Counted from the stretch's first letter, positions 26,359 to 37,759 are shown. The stretch is DNA of 53,431 nucleotides from Zooshikella harenae (GCF_018837975.1 NZ_JAGSOY010000033.1:1-53431); one strand, 5' to 3'. The notes: generated from the letters alone by a model not told the origin. Translations and numbers: made by a program.

Positions 26359-26751
26359 ATGGTGGAACACGCTGAAAGCAAAGAATGTAAAAAAGAAAAA
26401 AAAATTGCAGTCCTTATTACACAACCTCCCTATCAGTCAATAGCAGGTAAAGAAGGCTTAGACTTAGCGCTGGTGGCAGCCACCTTTGAGCAATTTGTAA
26501 GCCTATTTTTTATTGGTGATGGGGTTTGGCAACTGGTTAAAAATCAGCAACCTGAAGTGATAAGCCAAAAAAATATCAGTGCCAGTTTTGGCGCTTTAGG
26601 GTTATATGGAATTGAGCACGTTTACACTGATGCCTCGGCACTTAAAAACTATAACCTGACTGAACAGGATTTAGTGACAACGACACAAGTGATTGCTTTG
26701 GATGAGCTAGGCAGTTTAATAGCCTCCCACGATATTATTATTAATTTTTAA
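26359..26751 (+). CDS. tusC: Sulfur-relay protein TusC
   Basis: A 130-residue DsrF-type subunit of the TusBCD complex. PPYQSIAGKEGLDLALVAATFEQ and LFFIGDGVWQL are the conserved N-terminal half, and ASFGALGLYGIEHVYTDASAL is typical of TusC. It has no conserved sulfur-carrying cysteine, as expected for this subunit. The N-terminus is a few residues longer than usual, with a lysine-rich KECKKEKK stretch. The GGAG site before the ATG at 26359 supports this start. It is coupled to tusB (2-nt gap). Confidence 0.94.
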   Translation: MVEHAESKECKKEKKIAVLITQPPYQSIAGKEGLDLALVAATFEQFVSLFFIGDGVWQLVKNQQPEVISQKNISASFGALGLYGIEHVYTDASALKNYNLTEQDLVTTTQVIALDELGSLIASHDIIINF

Positions 26752-26753
26752 TT

Positions 26754-27059
26754 ATGACGATACTACATACAGTTAATAAATCAGCTGCATCCTATCCTGC
26801 CCTTGAACAATGTTTGGCGACCATGCAAGCAGACAGTGCATTGTTGCTTATTGAAAATGGTGTGTTAAATGCGGTTAAGGGTGGTTTAAAGGCTGACCAA
26901 CTTACTTTGCTTGCAGAGCAAAAACGATTATATATTCTGGAAGTTGATGCTGTGGCTAGAGGGGTAACTCAGCGGTTATTACCCAGTAGTCAGCTCATCA
27001 GTGATAGTGAATTCGTTCGGTTATGTACGGTATTTGATACGGTTCAGAGTTGGTATTGA
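26754..27059 (+). CDS. tusB: Sulfur-relay protein TusB (DsrH-like)
   Basis: A 101-residue DsrH-family subunit, the smallest part of TusBCD. MTILHTVNKSAASYPALEQCL at the start and LLLIENGVLNAVKG in the middle match the family, as does the FVRLCTVFDTVQSWY end. It forms the core of the TusBCD complex with no catalytic cysteine of its own. The ATG follows the tusC stop by 2 nt, consistent with translational coupling. Confidence 0.92.
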   Translation: MTILHTVNKSAASYPALEQCLATMQADSALLLIENGVLNAVKGGLKADQLTLLAEQKRLYILEVDAVARGVTQRLLPSSQLISDSEFVRLCTVFDTVQSWY

Positions 27060-27062
27060 GCT

Positions 27063-27398
27063 ATGCAGCAGTTAGTGATTGATGAAAGAATAATTAGTCA
27101 GGATAAAGAAGGCTACTTGGTGGCCCTTGAAGACTGGAGTCCTGAAGTAGCAAAGGCACTCGCCGAAAAAGAAGGCCTTGAGTTAACCGACCAACACTGG
27201 CAACTGATTGAGTGTATACGAAATTTTTATCAGCAGTTTCAACTGTCGCCTGCTATGCGCCCTTTGGTCAAATATATTGGCCAGCAACTGGGAAAAGAAA
27301 AAGGTAATTCAATTTACTTAATGAAGTTATTTCCCGGAAGTCCTGCAAAACTAATGGCAAAAATTGCCGGCTTGCCTCGACCAGATAATTGTTTATAG
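27063..27398 (+). CDS. tusE: Sulfur-relay protein TusE (DsrC-like)
   Basis: A 111-residue DsrC-family protein. YLVALEDWSPEVAKALAEKEGLELTD and the C-terminal arm KIAGLPRPDNCL are diagnostic; the penultimate Cys110 is the sulfur carrier. TusE takes sulfur from TusBCD and delivers it to MnmA on tRNA. It is the last gene of the tus operon. A stem-loop about 20 nt downstream may end the transcript. Confidence 0.95.
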   Translation: MQQLVIDERIISQDKEGYLVALEDWSPEVAKALAEKEGLELTDQHWQLIECIRNFYQQFQLSPAMRPLVKYIGQQLGKEKGNSIYLMKLFPGSPAKLMAKIAGLPRPDNCL

Positions 27399-27416
27399 AC
27401 TTATGTTTTTTTGAGA

Positions 27417-27436
27417 GGTCGCTAGATTTAGCGGCC
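27417..27436 (+). terminator. Possible stem-loop terminator after tusE
   Basis: An 8-bp stem GGTCGCTA / TAGCGGCC (one G-T pair) with GATT loop lies between the convergent tusE and cysG genes. It lacks a clean T-tract on either side, so it may be only a transcript-end hairpin. Confidence 0.4.
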
Positions 27437-27503
27437 CTTCCCTCCTGACCTTTTGCGATACCCTACAAGGCTGTGGAAGATATATTTGCTCTGAAGTATT
27501 TTT

Positions 27504-28913
27504 CTATTTAGGGGTTATTGTGGGTTGAGGTTGATACCAGCTCAGTTGTTTATGAAGTTTAACCACGTTGCCCACTATGATCAGTGTGGGTGGTTTAATA
27601 GTGTGCTGGGCAATAAGATCAGGCATTGTCATAAGTGTGCCAGTAAAGACCTGCTGCTTTTCCGTTGTGCCTTGTTGGACAAGTGCAATCGGTGTCTGAG
27701 GGTCGCGGCCATGCTGAATAAGTTGCTGGCAGATTTCAGCCAGTCCCATCAATCCCATATAGAACACCAATGTTTCATTAGTGACACATAGGCTTTGCCA
27801 GTCTAAGTCGAGCTTGTCATACTTACGGTGGCCAGTTATAAAACGCACAGACTGTGCGTAATCTCTGTGCGTCAGAGGAATCCCTGCATAGCAGGCACAA
27901 CCTGATGCAGCAGTAATACCGGGTACCACTTGAAATGGGATGCCGGCCTCCGCTAAACGATCAATTTCCTCTCCTCCCCGACCAAAAATAAACGGGTCAC
28001 CACCTTTCAGACGCAGCACGCGCTTGCCTTCTTGGGCAAGAGAAACTAAGAGTTCATTGATTTGTGCTTGCGGCAGAGCGTGATTAGAGCGGGCTTTACC
28101 TACATAGATTCGCTCAGCATCACGTCGGGTTAGTTCAAGAATCGCGGGTGCAACCAGTCTGTCATAAAGGACTACATCCGCTTGTTGCATTAGCCGCAAG
28201 GCTCTAAATGTCAGTAAGTCAGGATCACCAGGACCACCTCCGACTAAATAAACTTCCCCTTGCTTGAAGTGATCTGGATTTATTGTTTGCAGTTGCTGCT
28301 GAAGTTGGTTTTCTGCGTCTTGCTCCTTACCCGCTAAAACCAATTCTGCCGTATTACTTGAAAAGAATTGCTCCCAGAAAACGCGGCGCTGACGTACAGT
28401 TGGAAATGCAGCCTTAATCTGAGGACGGAAACGTCCGGCTAGTGCTGCAAGCTTACCATATGCCGCTGGAATTAAGGTTTCGAGCTTACCTCGTAACAAT
28501 CTGGCCAGTACGGGGGCTGTGCCACCACTAGTGAGTGCAATGACTAAGGGGGAGCGATCAATGATCGCGGGAAAAATAACCGTTGATAATGAGGGGGAAT
28601 CAACCACATTAACGAGTATGCTTCTTTGCTGTGCTAATTGTGAAATTTGCTCATTTGTTGCTGTGTCATTGGTACAGGCAATAACAAGACGAAATACGCC
28701 AATATCGTCAGATAAAAAGCGGCGAGCAAGGTGGGTACCCTGATACTGATTTAGCAACTCATGAAGTTCAACAGTGCAATCAGGCGCGATAACGGTGAGT
28801 TGAGCACCCGCCTGCAGTAGCAGGCGAGCCTTCCGAGTAGCGACATCACCACCACCTACAATCAGGCAAGGTTGATCCTGTAACTGATGAAAAAGTGGTA
28901 GGTACTGCATCAC
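27504..28913 (-). CDS. cysG: Siroheme synthase CysG (trifunctional)
   Basis: 469 residues with two modules. Residues 1 to about 205 form the precorrin-2 dehydrogenase/sirohydrochlorin ferrochelatase ([18 protein letters not shown] for NAD binding, and [21 protein letters not shown]). Residues 215-469 form the uroporphyrinogen-III C-methyltransferase ([47 protein letters not shown]-like [13 protein letters not shown]). Together they turn uroporphyrinogen III into siroheme, the cofactor of sulfite and nitrite reductases. Length equals the family norm. It is downstream of serS on the same strand (55-nt gap). Confidence 0.97.
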   Translation of the reverse strand: MMQYLPLFHQLQDQPCLIVGGGDVATRKARLLLQAGAQLTVIAPDCTVELHELLNQYQGTHLARRFLSDDIGVFRLVIACTNDTATNEQISQLAQQRSILVNVVDSPSLSTVIFPAIIDRSPLVIALTSGGTAPVLARLLRGKLETLIPAAYGKLAALAGRFRPQIKAAFPTVRQRRVFWEQFFSSNTAELVLAGKEQDAENQLQQQLQTINPDHFKQGEVYLVGGGPGDPDLLTFRALRLMQQADVVLYDRLVAPAILELTRRDAERIYVGKARSNHALPQAQINELLVSLAQEGKRVLRLKGGDPFIFGRGGEEIDRLAEAGIPFQVVPGITAASGCACYAGIPLTHRDYAQSVRFITGHRKYDKLDLDWQSLCVTNETLVFYMGLMGLAEICQQLIQHGRDPQTPIALVQQGTTEKQQVFTGTLMTMPDLIAQHTIKPPTLIIVGNVVKLHKQLSWYQPQPTITPK

Positions 28914-28968
28914 CTTGCCCTGTGTGTTAAATTAAAGCCTGTGCGTTAAACAAAAAATGCTTGTAATG

Positions 28969-30261
<1,293 letters not shown>

Positions 30262-30317
30262 TTATAACCTTATTGAAAAAGCTCGCGCAATTTATTGTAT
30301 TTACTAAAAGTTCAATC

Positions 30318-30698
30318 TTACACAAGAAAGCGCTCAACAAGCCAGAACCCAAGCCAGGTTGCGATTAAACACAATACAACACTGAGCAACAGGTAACCTA
30401 ATGCTATTGATAGCTCACCATTTTGCAGAATACGTAATGCATCCAGCGAGTAAGTTGAAAAAGTCGTGAAAGCACCTAAAAAGCCTACAATTAATCCGTT
30501 ACGCCAAACAGCCTGCAACTGCAAGCGTTCGACAATAGCGTAATAAGCAATGCCAATTAGGAATGAACCCACAACATTGACCAAGAGTGTGGGTAAAGGA
30601 AATAGCTTACCGCCAGTTGTCGCATAAATAAAGTAAACTGAATATCGAGCCATAGCGCCAAGAGCGCCACCAAGGCCAATAATTAATAATTGTTGCAT
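30318..30698 (-). CDS. crcB: Fluoride ion channel CrcB/FluC
   Basis: 126 residues with four membrane helices and the Fluc signature: GGALGAMARYSVYF at the start, TLLVNVVGSFLIG (the asparagine of the pore), and GFLGAFTTFSTYSLDAL (the phenylalanine/threonine track). Fluc channels are dual-topology dimers that export fluoride. The stop and the rarA start are 4 nt apart region-wise, so it is probably co-transcribed with rarA. I saw no fluoride riboswitch upstream. Confidence 0.95.
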   Translation of the reverse strand: MQQLLIIGLGGALGAMARYSVYFIYATTGGKLFPLPTLLVNVVGSFLIGIAYYAIVERLQLQAVWRNGLIVGFLGAFTTFSTYSLDALRILQNGELSIALGYLLLSVVLCLIATWLGFWLVERFLV

Positions 30699-30701
30699 GG
30701 A

Positions 30702-32033
30702 TTAATCCTGATAGCGCTTGTGGCCACTGTTTGCATTTAACGTGACTAGATGTGCTAGTTTGTCACTGATCTTGTGTTCTAAACCACGCGGTACGGGATG
30801 GTAGTAATGACGTTGCTTGATTTCTTCAGGAAAGTAGCATTCCCCAGCGGCAAAAGCATCTGGCTCATCGTGTGCGTACCGGTAGCTATCCCCGTAGCCC
30901 AGTGACTTCATAAGCTTGGTTGGTGCATTACGTAAGTGCTGCGGTACTTCATATGAGGGGCTTTGCTTCACATCGGCCATAGCGGCTTTAAAGGCCTTGT
31001 ATACCGCATTACTTTTTGCGGCACAGGCACAGTAAACAATGGCTTGAGCAATGGCCAACTCCCCTTCTGGACTTCCTAGGCGTTCCTGTACTTGCCAAGC
31101 ATTCAGGCTAACCTCCAGGGCTCTGGGGTCAGCATTGCCAATATCTTCACTGGCCATACGCACAACCCGGCGCGCAATATACAGAGGATCACAACCGCCG
31201 TCGAGCATTCGGGCAAGCCAGTAAAGTGCTGCATCAGGATCTGAGCCTCGTACTGATTTGTGTAATGCTGATATTTGATCGTAAAAAGCCTCTCCACCTT
31301 TGTCAAAACGCCGCAAGCTTTGACTGAGAACAGGTTTGATGATGTCTGCAGTGAGTGTTTCTTGTGGTGAAATAAGGTCGACTGCTATTTCTAATAAATT
31401 CAGTAGCCGGCGTGCATCACCATCAGCTGCCTGGCGTAATAGGTGGCTTGCGTCATCCGTAATCTTAAGTTGTTGTTGACCTAGTCCATGTTCCATATCT
31501 GTGAGTGCGCGATTTATGAGTTTACATAAACTATCATCGTTAAGTGACTGTAATACATAAACTCTTGCTCTGGATAGCAGCGCATTATTCAGTTCAAAAG
31601 AAGGATTTTCTGTTGTCGCACCAATAAAAATTAGCGTACCGTCTTCCACGTAGGGTAAAAAAGCATCTTGTTGAGCTTTGTTAAACCGATGTACCTCATC
31701 AACAAAGAGAATGGTTTTACGTTGTTGTTGGCGGAGCATAAGGGCTTTATCAATGGCTGCACGAATCTCTTTAACGCCTGAAAGAACAGCAGAAAGTGTT
31801 AGAAATTCAGCCTGAGCATGGTGAGCAATCAACTTGGCAAGTGTCGTTTTTCCAACACCTGGGGGACCCCAGAAGATCATGGAGTGGATAACACCTTGGC
31901 TTATTGCATCGTACAGTGGCTTGCCTGGTGTCAGTAGGTGTTCTTGTCCAAGGTAGTCTTTGAGTTGCTGGGGGCGCATACGCGCCGCCAGTGGTTGATA
32001 GGGTGTTTCTTCTGAAAATAATGATAAAGTCAT
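30702..32033 (-). CDS. rarA: Replication-associated recombination protein A (RarA/MgsA)
   Basis: A 443-residue AAA+ ATPase related to clamp-loader and Holliday-junction helicase ATPases. It has LAARMRPQQLKDYLGQEHLL at the start, Walker A WGPPGVGKTTLAKL near residue 55, Walker B ILFVDEVHRFNKAQQD, sensor GATTENPSFELN, and a C-terminal tetramerisation domain with VRGSDPDAALYWLARML and ASEDIGNADPRAL. It acts at stalled or gapped replication forks. The ATG at 32033 directly abuts the lolA stop codon at 32034, so translation is coupled. Confidence 0.97.
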   Translation of the reverse strand: MTLSLFSEETPYQPLAARMRPQQLKDYLGQEHLLTPGKPLYDAISQGVIHSMIFWGPPGVGKTTLAKLIAHHAQAEFLTLSAVLSGVKEIRAAIDKALMLRQQQRKTILFVDEVHRFNKAQQDAFLPYVEDGTLIFIGATTENPSFELNNALLSRARVYVLQSLNDDSLCKLINRALTDMEHGLGQQQLKITDDASHLLRQAADGDARRLLNLLEIAVDLISPQETLTADIIKPVLSQSLRRFDKGGEAFYDQISALHKSVRGSDPDAALYWLARMLDGGCDPLYIARRVVRMASEDIGNADPRALEVSLNAWQVQERLGSPEGELAIAQAIVYCACAAKSNAVYKAFKAAMADVKQSPSYEVPQHLRNAPTKLMKSLGYGDSYRYAHDEPDAFAAGECYFPEEIKQRHYYHPVPRGLEHKISDKLAHLVTLNANSGHKRYQD

Positions 32034-32657
32034 CTAACGCTCAATAACATCAACCCCTTCAGGGATGTCCAGTTTAAATTGGCCTGGCTCAATCTCAACA
32101 TTGTTTTTAACATTGGAAAAGGCAATATCCGTCACTGAGCCTAGGGTATCTTTAAGCATCATGCCAGTAATCTGCTCACCCTTAAAGCTGATTTGCAATG
32201 ATTCAAACGCACTGTCTTCGGCTTTAGGTTTGAGTAAAAAACTAGGTGTATCACCTGATTTACTGGCTTGTGAAATATCAAAGTTTTCTTTGAGCTTTTT
32301 GACATCACCACTTAACAGTAAAGCGGGAGTGGAACTGAGCTGCTTATCCAGTTTCTGAATGGTAACTTGTTCGAGATCTGGGTCATAAACCCATACCTTT
32401 TTACCATTGGAAATAACCAGCTGTGGAAATGGTCCTGTTACTTCCCAGCGAAACAGGTTAGGTCGTTGGACGGATAACGTACCATTGGATTCTCTAGAGC
32501 GTGACTCTGCATCGTTTTGTGTTTTTTGCTGAAACTTAGCGGTGACTGTATTGGCTTTGGCCAATAAGCCATTTAACGCTTTGGCTGCTTCGGCATCTGC
32601 AAATAATGCCATTGGTAAACCCGTTAACACTAAAGCAAGAGAAAGTTTACGCAACAT
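32034..32657 (-). CDS. lolA: Outer-membrane lipoprotein carrier protein LolA
   Basis: A 207-residue periplasmic chaperone. The signal peptide MLRKLSLALVLTGLPMALFA is followed by the LolA half-barrel: TVTAKFQQKTQ, GTLSVQRPNLFRWEV (conserved arginine of the lid), VWVYDPDLEQVTIQ and QFKLDIPEGVDVI at the end. It carries lipoproteins from LolCDE in the inner membrane to LolB in the outer membrane. The ATG at 32657 has AAGGG at good spacing; a TTG 7 codons upstream is also in frame but less likely. It lies between ftsK and rarA. Confidence 0.95.
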   Translation of the reverse strand: MLRKLSLALVLTGLPMALFADAEAAKALNGLLAKANTVTAKFQQKTQNDAESRSRESNGTLSVQRPNLFRWEVTGPFPQLVISNGKKVWVYDPDLEQVTIQKLDKQLSSTPALLLSGDVKKLKENFDISQASKSGDTPSFLLKPKAEDSAFESLQISFKGEQITGMMLKDTLGSVTDIAFSNVKNNVEIEPGQFKLDIPEGVDVIER

Positions 32658-32684
32658 GTTTAACCCTTTTAATGTCAATGCAAA

Positions 32685-35093
32685 TTATGGTTGAGGTGGT
32701 GCCGCGACTAACACTTCACGCGCGCCATTGCTACTCATGGGGCTAACCACACCTGCTGTTTCCATCGATTCAATAATTCGAGCTGCTCGGTTATAACCGA
32801 TTTTAAGTTTCCGTTGTACAGCTGAAATTGAAGCGCGGCGTGATTCTGTGACAAACGCCACTGCTTCGTCATAAAGCTGGTCTTGTTCTGAATCACTATC
32901 CAGGCCAGCGCTGAAAGCACTACCTGCCCCTCCATCATCGACAGCACCTGTTAGAATATCATCAAGATAATCTGGTTCTGCTCGTTGTTGCCAGTCATTC
33001 ACAACCTGGTGGACTTCATCATCTGCGACAAAGGCGCCATGTACACGAATGGGGACAGCAGTTCCTGGTGGGAGGTATAACATATCACCTTGTCCCAGTA
33101 ACTGTTCGGCACCACCTTGATCAAGAATGGTTCGAGAGTCGACTTTAGATGACACTTGGAAGCTGATGCGGGTCGGGATATTAGCTTTGATTAAGCCTGT
33201 TATGACATCTACGGATGGTCGCTGAGTCGCCAAAATCATATGAATACCTGCAGCACGCGCTTTCTGAGCAAGACGAGCGATCAGTTCTTCCACTTTTTTG
33301 CCAACAATCATCATCATGTCAGCAAACTCATCAATCACGATGACAATGAAAGGCAGAGTTTCCAGAGTCAGTGGCTCCTCCCCTTCAATGTTTTCATGAA
33401 ACGGATCAAGTAAGGGTTCCCCTTTAGCTTTTGCCTCTTTTATCTTGCGGTTAAAGCCTGCAATGTTTCTAACCCCCATCGTCGCCATAAGCTTGTAACG
33501 ACGTTCCATTTCTGCAACACACCAGCGTAGTGCATTAGCCGCTTCTTTCATGTCGGTAACAACGGGTGCCAGCAAGTGTGGGATACCTTCATAAACAGAT
33601 AGTTCCAGCATTTTGGGGTCTACCATGATCAGCCTAACTTCTTCTGGACTGGCTTTAAACAGCAGGCTGAGTAGCATGCTGTTAACCCCGACTGACTTAC
33701 CTGAGCCGGTTGTACCTGCTACCAACAGGTGAGGCATTTTAGCCAGGTCAACCACAACAGGTAGACCTGCAATATCATGACCGAGTGCCAGACTAAGTGG
33801 TGATTTGGCATCAGCATAGGCTTCAGAGTTAATAACTTCACTAAAGTGCACTACTTCGCGGTCTTCATTGGGTATTTCGATACCCACCACAGATTTACCT
33901 GGGATCACCTCAACAACACGAACACTAATGACCGCTAGCGAGCGTGCAAGGTCTTTGGCGAGGTTGGCAATCTTGCTGACTTTAACGCCTGGAGCAGGCT
34001 GAATTTCAAACCGTGTAATCACTGGACCTGGGTGCACAGCAACAACCTCCGCAATCACACCAAAGTCTTTTAGTCGGTCTTCTAACAAGCGGGATAACAG
34101 CTCTAACGTTTCGGGTGAAAACCCTCGATCTGTTGATTTATCTGGCTCATTTAGCAGGGATGCTTCAGGTAATGAGCCGTCACTTTTTCCTTGATAGCGT
34201 ACCTGTCGACGTTGTTTGGGTTGAGATATTTTGGGAGGGCTTGATGCAGGCACCTCTACTGCAGGATCCTCACCTACCATGTTTTGGGTTGAGGCTTCAT
34301 AGACTAAATCGGCTTCAGGCGCTGAAAGTAGTAATGGGTCCTGACGCTTTTGACTGGTTTTCTTACGACGAGCTGGAGGAGTAGAGGCAGCCTGCCTTTT
34401 TGCCCTCCCCTCCCAGTAACGTTGCCACTGGTTGATGGTTAATCGTCCAATATGGGCCAACGCACCAAAAAAATCCAAGGTGATTTTTCCTAGTAAATCC
34501 ATGAAATGAAACCAGGAAAGATCAGTTACTATAGTGAATCCAAACAGGAAAAGTGAAAGCAGTAAAAGGGTTGAGCCAATAGTATTCAACACTGGCATGG
34601 TTTCAGCAATCAACAGGTTGCCCAGAATACCTCCTGCAGTGGCAGGCATTTCAGCGGCATATTCTGTAAAATGCAATGTGGCTAAGCCCGCGCCACAGAT
34701 AATGCTAATACCTAAACCCGTTAGCCTTAGTGCCCAGATAGGTAGTCTGAATTGCAATGGGTCATGACGTTTACGTAATAGCTGTATCGCCATAAACCCA
34801 ATAAAAAATGGAAATAGAAAAGCAAAATAACCAATAAACCAAAGTAATAGATCTGCAACCCAGGCGCCACTTCGTCCAACTAAATTATGAACGGCACCAT
34901 GAGTTTGCCCCGTATGAGACCAGCCTGGGTCTGCTGGACTATAAGAAAAGAGTGCCAGTATTAAGTAAATACAGCTGGCAATCAGGGCTATGAGCAAACC
35001 TTCACGCAGACGCATGCCAATATGATGACGCGCCCGTGTTGGCGTACTTGGAGTTTTTCTGCTTCGTTTGTTAACTGTTTTTGAACCTTTCAA
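32685..35093 (-). CDS. ftsK: DNA translocase FtsK
   Basis: 802 residues, at the short end of the family (E. coli 1329) because the linker is short. Four membrane helices lie in about residues 30-180 and a proline/basic linker at about 225-310. The motor domain has Walker [14 protein letters not shown] and Walker [14 protein letters not shown], and [14 protein letters not shown] follows. A C-terminal winged-helix gamma domain ([18 protein letters not shown]) reads polar sequences on the chromosome. FtsK joins the division septum and pumps DNA to resolve dimers with XerCD. The start appears to be a TTG at 35093 behind AAGGT; no ATG upstream fits. Confidence 0.97.
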   Translation of the reverse strand: MKGSKTVNKRSRKTPSTPTRARHHIGMRLREGLLIALIASCIYLILALFSYSPADPGWSHTGQTHGAVHNLVGRSGAWVADLLLWFIGYFAFLFPFFIGFMAIQLLRKRHDPLQFRLPIWALRLTGLGISIICGAGLATLHFTEYAAEMPATAGGILGNLLIAETMPVLNTIGSTLLLLSLFLFGFTIVTDLSWFHFMDLLGKITLDFFGALAHIGRLTINQWQRYWEGRAKRQAASTPPARRKKTSQKRQDPLLLSAPEADLVYEASTQNMVGEDPAVEVPASSPPKISQPKQRRQVRYQGKSDGSLPEASLLNEPDKSTDRGFSPETLELLSRLLEDRLKDFGVIAEVVAVHPGPVITRFEIQPAPGVKVSKIANLAKDLARSLAVISVRVVEVIPGKSVVGIEIPNEDREVVHFSEVINSEAYADAKSPLSLALGHDIAGLPVVVDLAKMPHLLVAGTTGSGKSVGVNSMLLSLLFKASPEEVRLIMVDPKMLELSVYEGIPHLLAPVVTDMKEAANALRWCVAEMERRYKLMATMGVRNIAGFNRKIKEAKAKGEPLLDPFHENIEGEEPLTLETLPFIVIVIDEFADMMMIVGKKVEELIARLAQKARAAGIHMILATQRPSVDVITGLIKANIPTRISFQVSSKVDSRTILDQGGAEQLLGQGDMLYLPPGTAVPIRVHGAFVADDEVHQVVNDWQQRAEPDYLDDILTGAVDDGGAGSAFSAGLDSDSEQDQLYDEAVAFVTESRRASISAVQRKLKIGYNRAARIIESMETAGVVSPMSSNGAREVLVAAPPQP

Positions 35094-35384
35094 ATCAATG
35101 ACCTTAACGCGATCTTACACTTACAGAGTTTGACCAAGTTGACACACGTTAGAATTAAAAGTTCTTACATTGTACGGGTTTAGCACTTGGATGCTAGCCG
35201 TGCAATCCCTTATGTTGTCGATTTTTTGACATCATGTTGTCGTTAAACCGCAAATTACATACCGAACTCTACATTAGCTGTGCTTGCCGTTAGCACTGTT
35301 TTATCTGAGCTTATTAATCATAGTAATGACATTACGAATATGGTTTCATTCAAGAATAACGTTCATTAATAATACACGACACTC

Positions 35385-36083
35385 ATGATTCGATTACCAT
35401 TGTTGTTGCCTGGCAACGTTTGTTTTCCACCTGTGTCACATGCCTTGAAAGAACCAAATGGGCTGCTTGCCATGGGGGGGGATTTAGAGGTAAGTAGTTT
35501 GGTTAAAGCTTACCAGCAAGGTATTTTTCCCTGGTTTAATGAGGGAGAACCTATTCTGTGGTGGAGTCCTGATCCGAGACTTGTCTTATTTCCACATGCT
35601 GTCCATATCAGTCGTAGTTTGCAAAAAACACTAAACCGCAAAAACTTCAGTTTTACTTTTGATCAGGTATTTAATGAAGTTATCACGGCTTGTGCTGCAC
35701 CTCGAAGTAAACAAGCGGGCACTTGGATAACACCAGCAATGTTATCAGCCTATCGTGCTTTACATAAACAAGGCATCGCTCACTCCATTGAATGTTGGCA
35801 AGGTGATCAACTTGTGGGTGGGCTTTATGGGGTGGCCATTGGTCGAGTTTTTTTTGGTGAGTCCATGTTCAGTAATGTGTCTGATGCTTCTAAATGTGCT
35901 CTGGTTGTCCTGGCCAAGCAGCTACATGCATGGCAGTTTGGGTTGATTGATTGCCAAGTAGAAAGTGACCATTTAATCCGCATGGGTGCTGAAACCCTTT
36001 CTCGAGAATCTTTTCTAAACTACTTAGAAAGATATTGTTCTTTACAAGGTCCTGAGCAATGGTCAATTACCGTAGATATCTGA
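35385..36083 (+). CDS. aat: Leucyl/phenylalanyl-tRNA--protein transferase
   Basis: A 232-residue N-end-rule enzyme. FPPVSHALKEPNGLLAMGGDL and YQQGIFPWFNEGEPILWWSPDPR are signature stretches near the N-terminus. GGLYGVAIGRVFFGESMFS and DCQVESDHLIRMGAE are conserved in the catalytic half. It moves leucine or phenylalanine from tRNA onto N-terminal Lys or Arg of proteins, marking them for ClpS-ClpAP. clpA and clpS lie 2 kb further on. In Pseudomonas a thioredoxin reductase gene usually sits between ftsK and aat, as I recall; it is absent here. Confidence 0.96.
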   Translation: MIRLPLLLPGNVCFPPVSHALKEPNGLLAMGGDLEVSSLVKAYQQGIFPWFNEGEPILWWSPDPRLVLFPHAVHISRSLQKTLNRKNFSFTFDQVFNEVITACAAPRSKQAGTWITPAMLSAYRALHKQGIAHSIECWQGDQLVGGLYGVAIGRVFFGESMFSNVSDASKCALVVLAKQLHAWQFGLIDCQVESDHLIRMGAETLSRESFLNYLERYCSLQGPEQWSITVDI

Positions 36084-36112
36084 TTTAAACGCCTGTTGAC
36101 TGTGAAAAGACT

Positions 36113-36820
36113 ATGTCAGAGTTAAAGGAATTAAAGTTTTTTGCGACCCATCCTCATACCTGTAGCTATTTACCTGATCAGGAGGCAACCACATTGTTTC
36201 TTGATCCAAGTAAAGAGTTAAGCGCGGCACTGTACAGCCAGTTGACTGATTTTGGCTTTCGACGGAGTGGTCAGCATTTGTATCGTCCACACTGTCGTTA
36301 TTGTCAGGCGTGTATTCCAGCAAGGATTCCTGTGACTCACTTTAAACGTAAACGGCGTTTTCAGCGAATCTGGAATAGAAATAAAGACTTGGTAGCTGAA
36401 GTGGTTAACCCTGGTAGTGAGGATGAGATTTACCATCTTTATGAAAAGTACATTTTTCTTCGTCATCAGGATGGTGACATGTTTCCACCCAGTAAAGAGC
36501 AGTTTGAGTCTTTTTTGGTAGGGGGTTGGGACTTTGCCCAGTTTTATCTTTTTTGGGAGCAGTCACGGTTGATTGCAGTGGCCGTTACCGACCAGTTGGA
36601 TAATGGGTTGTCAGCGATTTATACCTTTTATGACCCTGAGTATAGCCAGCGTAGCTTGGGTACCTTTGCTATCTTATGGCAAATAGAGGCATGTCAGCTA
36701 TTAGGGTTAGATTATGTCTACTTGGGATACTGGATAAAATCCTGCCAGAAAATGCAATACAAAGGAGAATACCGTCCGCTGGAGGTTTTTGTAAATAATA
36801 AGTGGATTGAGTTGCAGTAA
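36113..36820 (+). CDS. bpt: Aspartate/glutamate leucyltransferase Bpt
   Basis: A 235-residue member of the bacterial arginyl/leucyl-transferase family. It has HTCSYLPDQEATTLFLDP near the start, an RRSGQHLYRPHCRYCQACIPARIPV cysteine cluster, FKRKRRFQRIWNRN, and YTFYDPEYSQRSLGTFAILWQIE with YLGYWIKSCQKMQYK at the end. It attaches leucine to N-terminal Asp or Glu, making a type of N-degron read by ClpS. It follows aat after 29 nt, forming an N-degron operon, with clpS/clpA close by. Confidence 0.96.
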   Translation: MSELKELKFFATHPHTCSYLPDQEATTLFLDPSKELSAALYSQLTDFGFRRSGQHLYRPHCRYCQACIPARIPVTHFKRKRRFQRIWNRNKDLVAEVVNPGSEDEIYHLYEKYIFLRHQDGDMFPPSKEQFESFLVGGWDFAQFYLFWEQSRLIAVAVTDQLDNGLSAIYTFYDPEYSQRSLGTFAILWQIEACQLLGLDYVYLGYWIKSCQKMQYKGEYRPLEVFVNNKWIELQ

Positions 36821-37168
36821 TAATCTTTACGCCTACAATTAAGGTCTGATGACACTTAGGGAAGAGTTACTAATCATAGCTAATCTTCTGTCGATATCAC
36901 TTCAGCATTGCTGCCTTGCTTTGCCTTTTCGTTGTTGAGGCAATGCTTGCTTAGTGGCTTTTCCTCCTGTGCCTTTTAAGGTAAAGCGTTGCTATCTGAA
37001 ACCAGTTTTCTTTGCCCTGCTGAGAAAAATGTGGTCATAAAATACGATATTGTTATAGCAACCTTTACTTTTCTAGTTGTTTTCAGGCAGAATTCACCCC
37101 TATTTTGGGCTGGTCATGGCTAGGCCTGATACAGACTTGGTAAGTAACATGAAGAGGTAAAGCGCCGA
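36821..37168. other. 348-bp region between bpt and infA
   Basis: The infA promoter is expected here. I see pyrimidine-rich and AT-rich stretches but no gene, no repeat copy and no clear intrinsic terminator for bpt. Confidence 0.45.
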
Positions 37169-37387
37169 ATGGCAAAAGAAGATTCAATTGAAATGGAAGG
37201 TACTGTTATTGATACCCTTCCAAATACGATGTTTCGAGTTGAGCTGGAAAATGGGCATGTTGTTACAGCACATATTTCTGGCAAGATGCGTAAAAATTAC
37301 ATTCGTATTTTAACGGGTGATAAAGTGCGGGTTGAGTTAACTCCTTATGATTTAAGTAAAGGCCGTATCACCTATCGTGCTCGTTGA
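37169..37387 (+). CDS. infA: Translation initiation factor IF-1
   Basis: A 72-residue S1-like OB-fold protein, the standard IF-1 length. [20 protein letters not shown] and [19 protein letters not shown] are near-universal for the family. It binds the ribosomal A site during initiation with IF-2 and IF-3. It stands apart from bpt (348 nt) and is followed by about 400 nt of non-coding DNA containing a strong terminator. A gene order of aat-bpt-infA-clpA(reverse) matches pseudomonads. Confidence 0.98.
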   Translation: MAKEDSIEMEGTVIDTLPNTMFRVELENGHVVTAHISGKMRKNYIRILTGDKVRVELTPYDLSKGRITYRAR

Positions 37388-37604
37388 TAGATTTTAGACG
37401 ACAGTATGCTGTTATGAGACTACTTGTGAACGTTAGTTAAGAGATTAATAGGCTTAATTTTCGTCGTTTTAATACTAACACCTGATCGCATCATTCAACG
37501 GTAGGGATCAATTATAACGCGATATGATGAAGTCGCGTCCACGATACTAGTACAAGTGTTGGAGGTTGCCTTTAACTGCTTAGTATTATCGGAAACTTGG
37601 TGAT

Positions 37605-37727
37605 ATAAACTGTCTGGCTTATGGATAGTCAGTAGGCATTAAGCCTGTTCAGTCAACGGTTTTAAACAGTTTATTGTATTGAAAGCATCCGAATAGCAGT
37701 TGGTTCTGTTATTCGGATGTTTTTGTT
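37605..37727 (+). ncRNA. Candidate structured RNA or infA 3' untranslated region
   Basis: A perfect 9-bp inverted repeat ATAAACTGT (37605-37613) / ACAGTTTAT (37666-37674) encloses an inner GGCTTA / TAAGCC pairing (37616-37621 / 37640-37645). It is followed 11 nt later by a strong intrinsic terminator. The arrangement, a folded domain plus terminator in a 400-nt gap, is what a small RNA or a stable mRNA 3' end looks like. No known RNA family is recognised. It is proposed from structure alone. Confidence 0.35.
37686..37727 (+). terminator. Strong intrinsic terminator downstream of infA
   Basis: CATCCGAATA...CAG pairs with CTG...TATTCGGATG (about 14 bp including one G-T pair) around a TTGGTT loop, followed by TTTTTGTTT. 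It is about 300 nt after the infA stop, unusually far, so it may belong to a separate short transcript. Confidence 0.88.
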
Positions 37728-37759
37728 TGGGTATGTTGTACTGTCATGAAATAAAAGTT

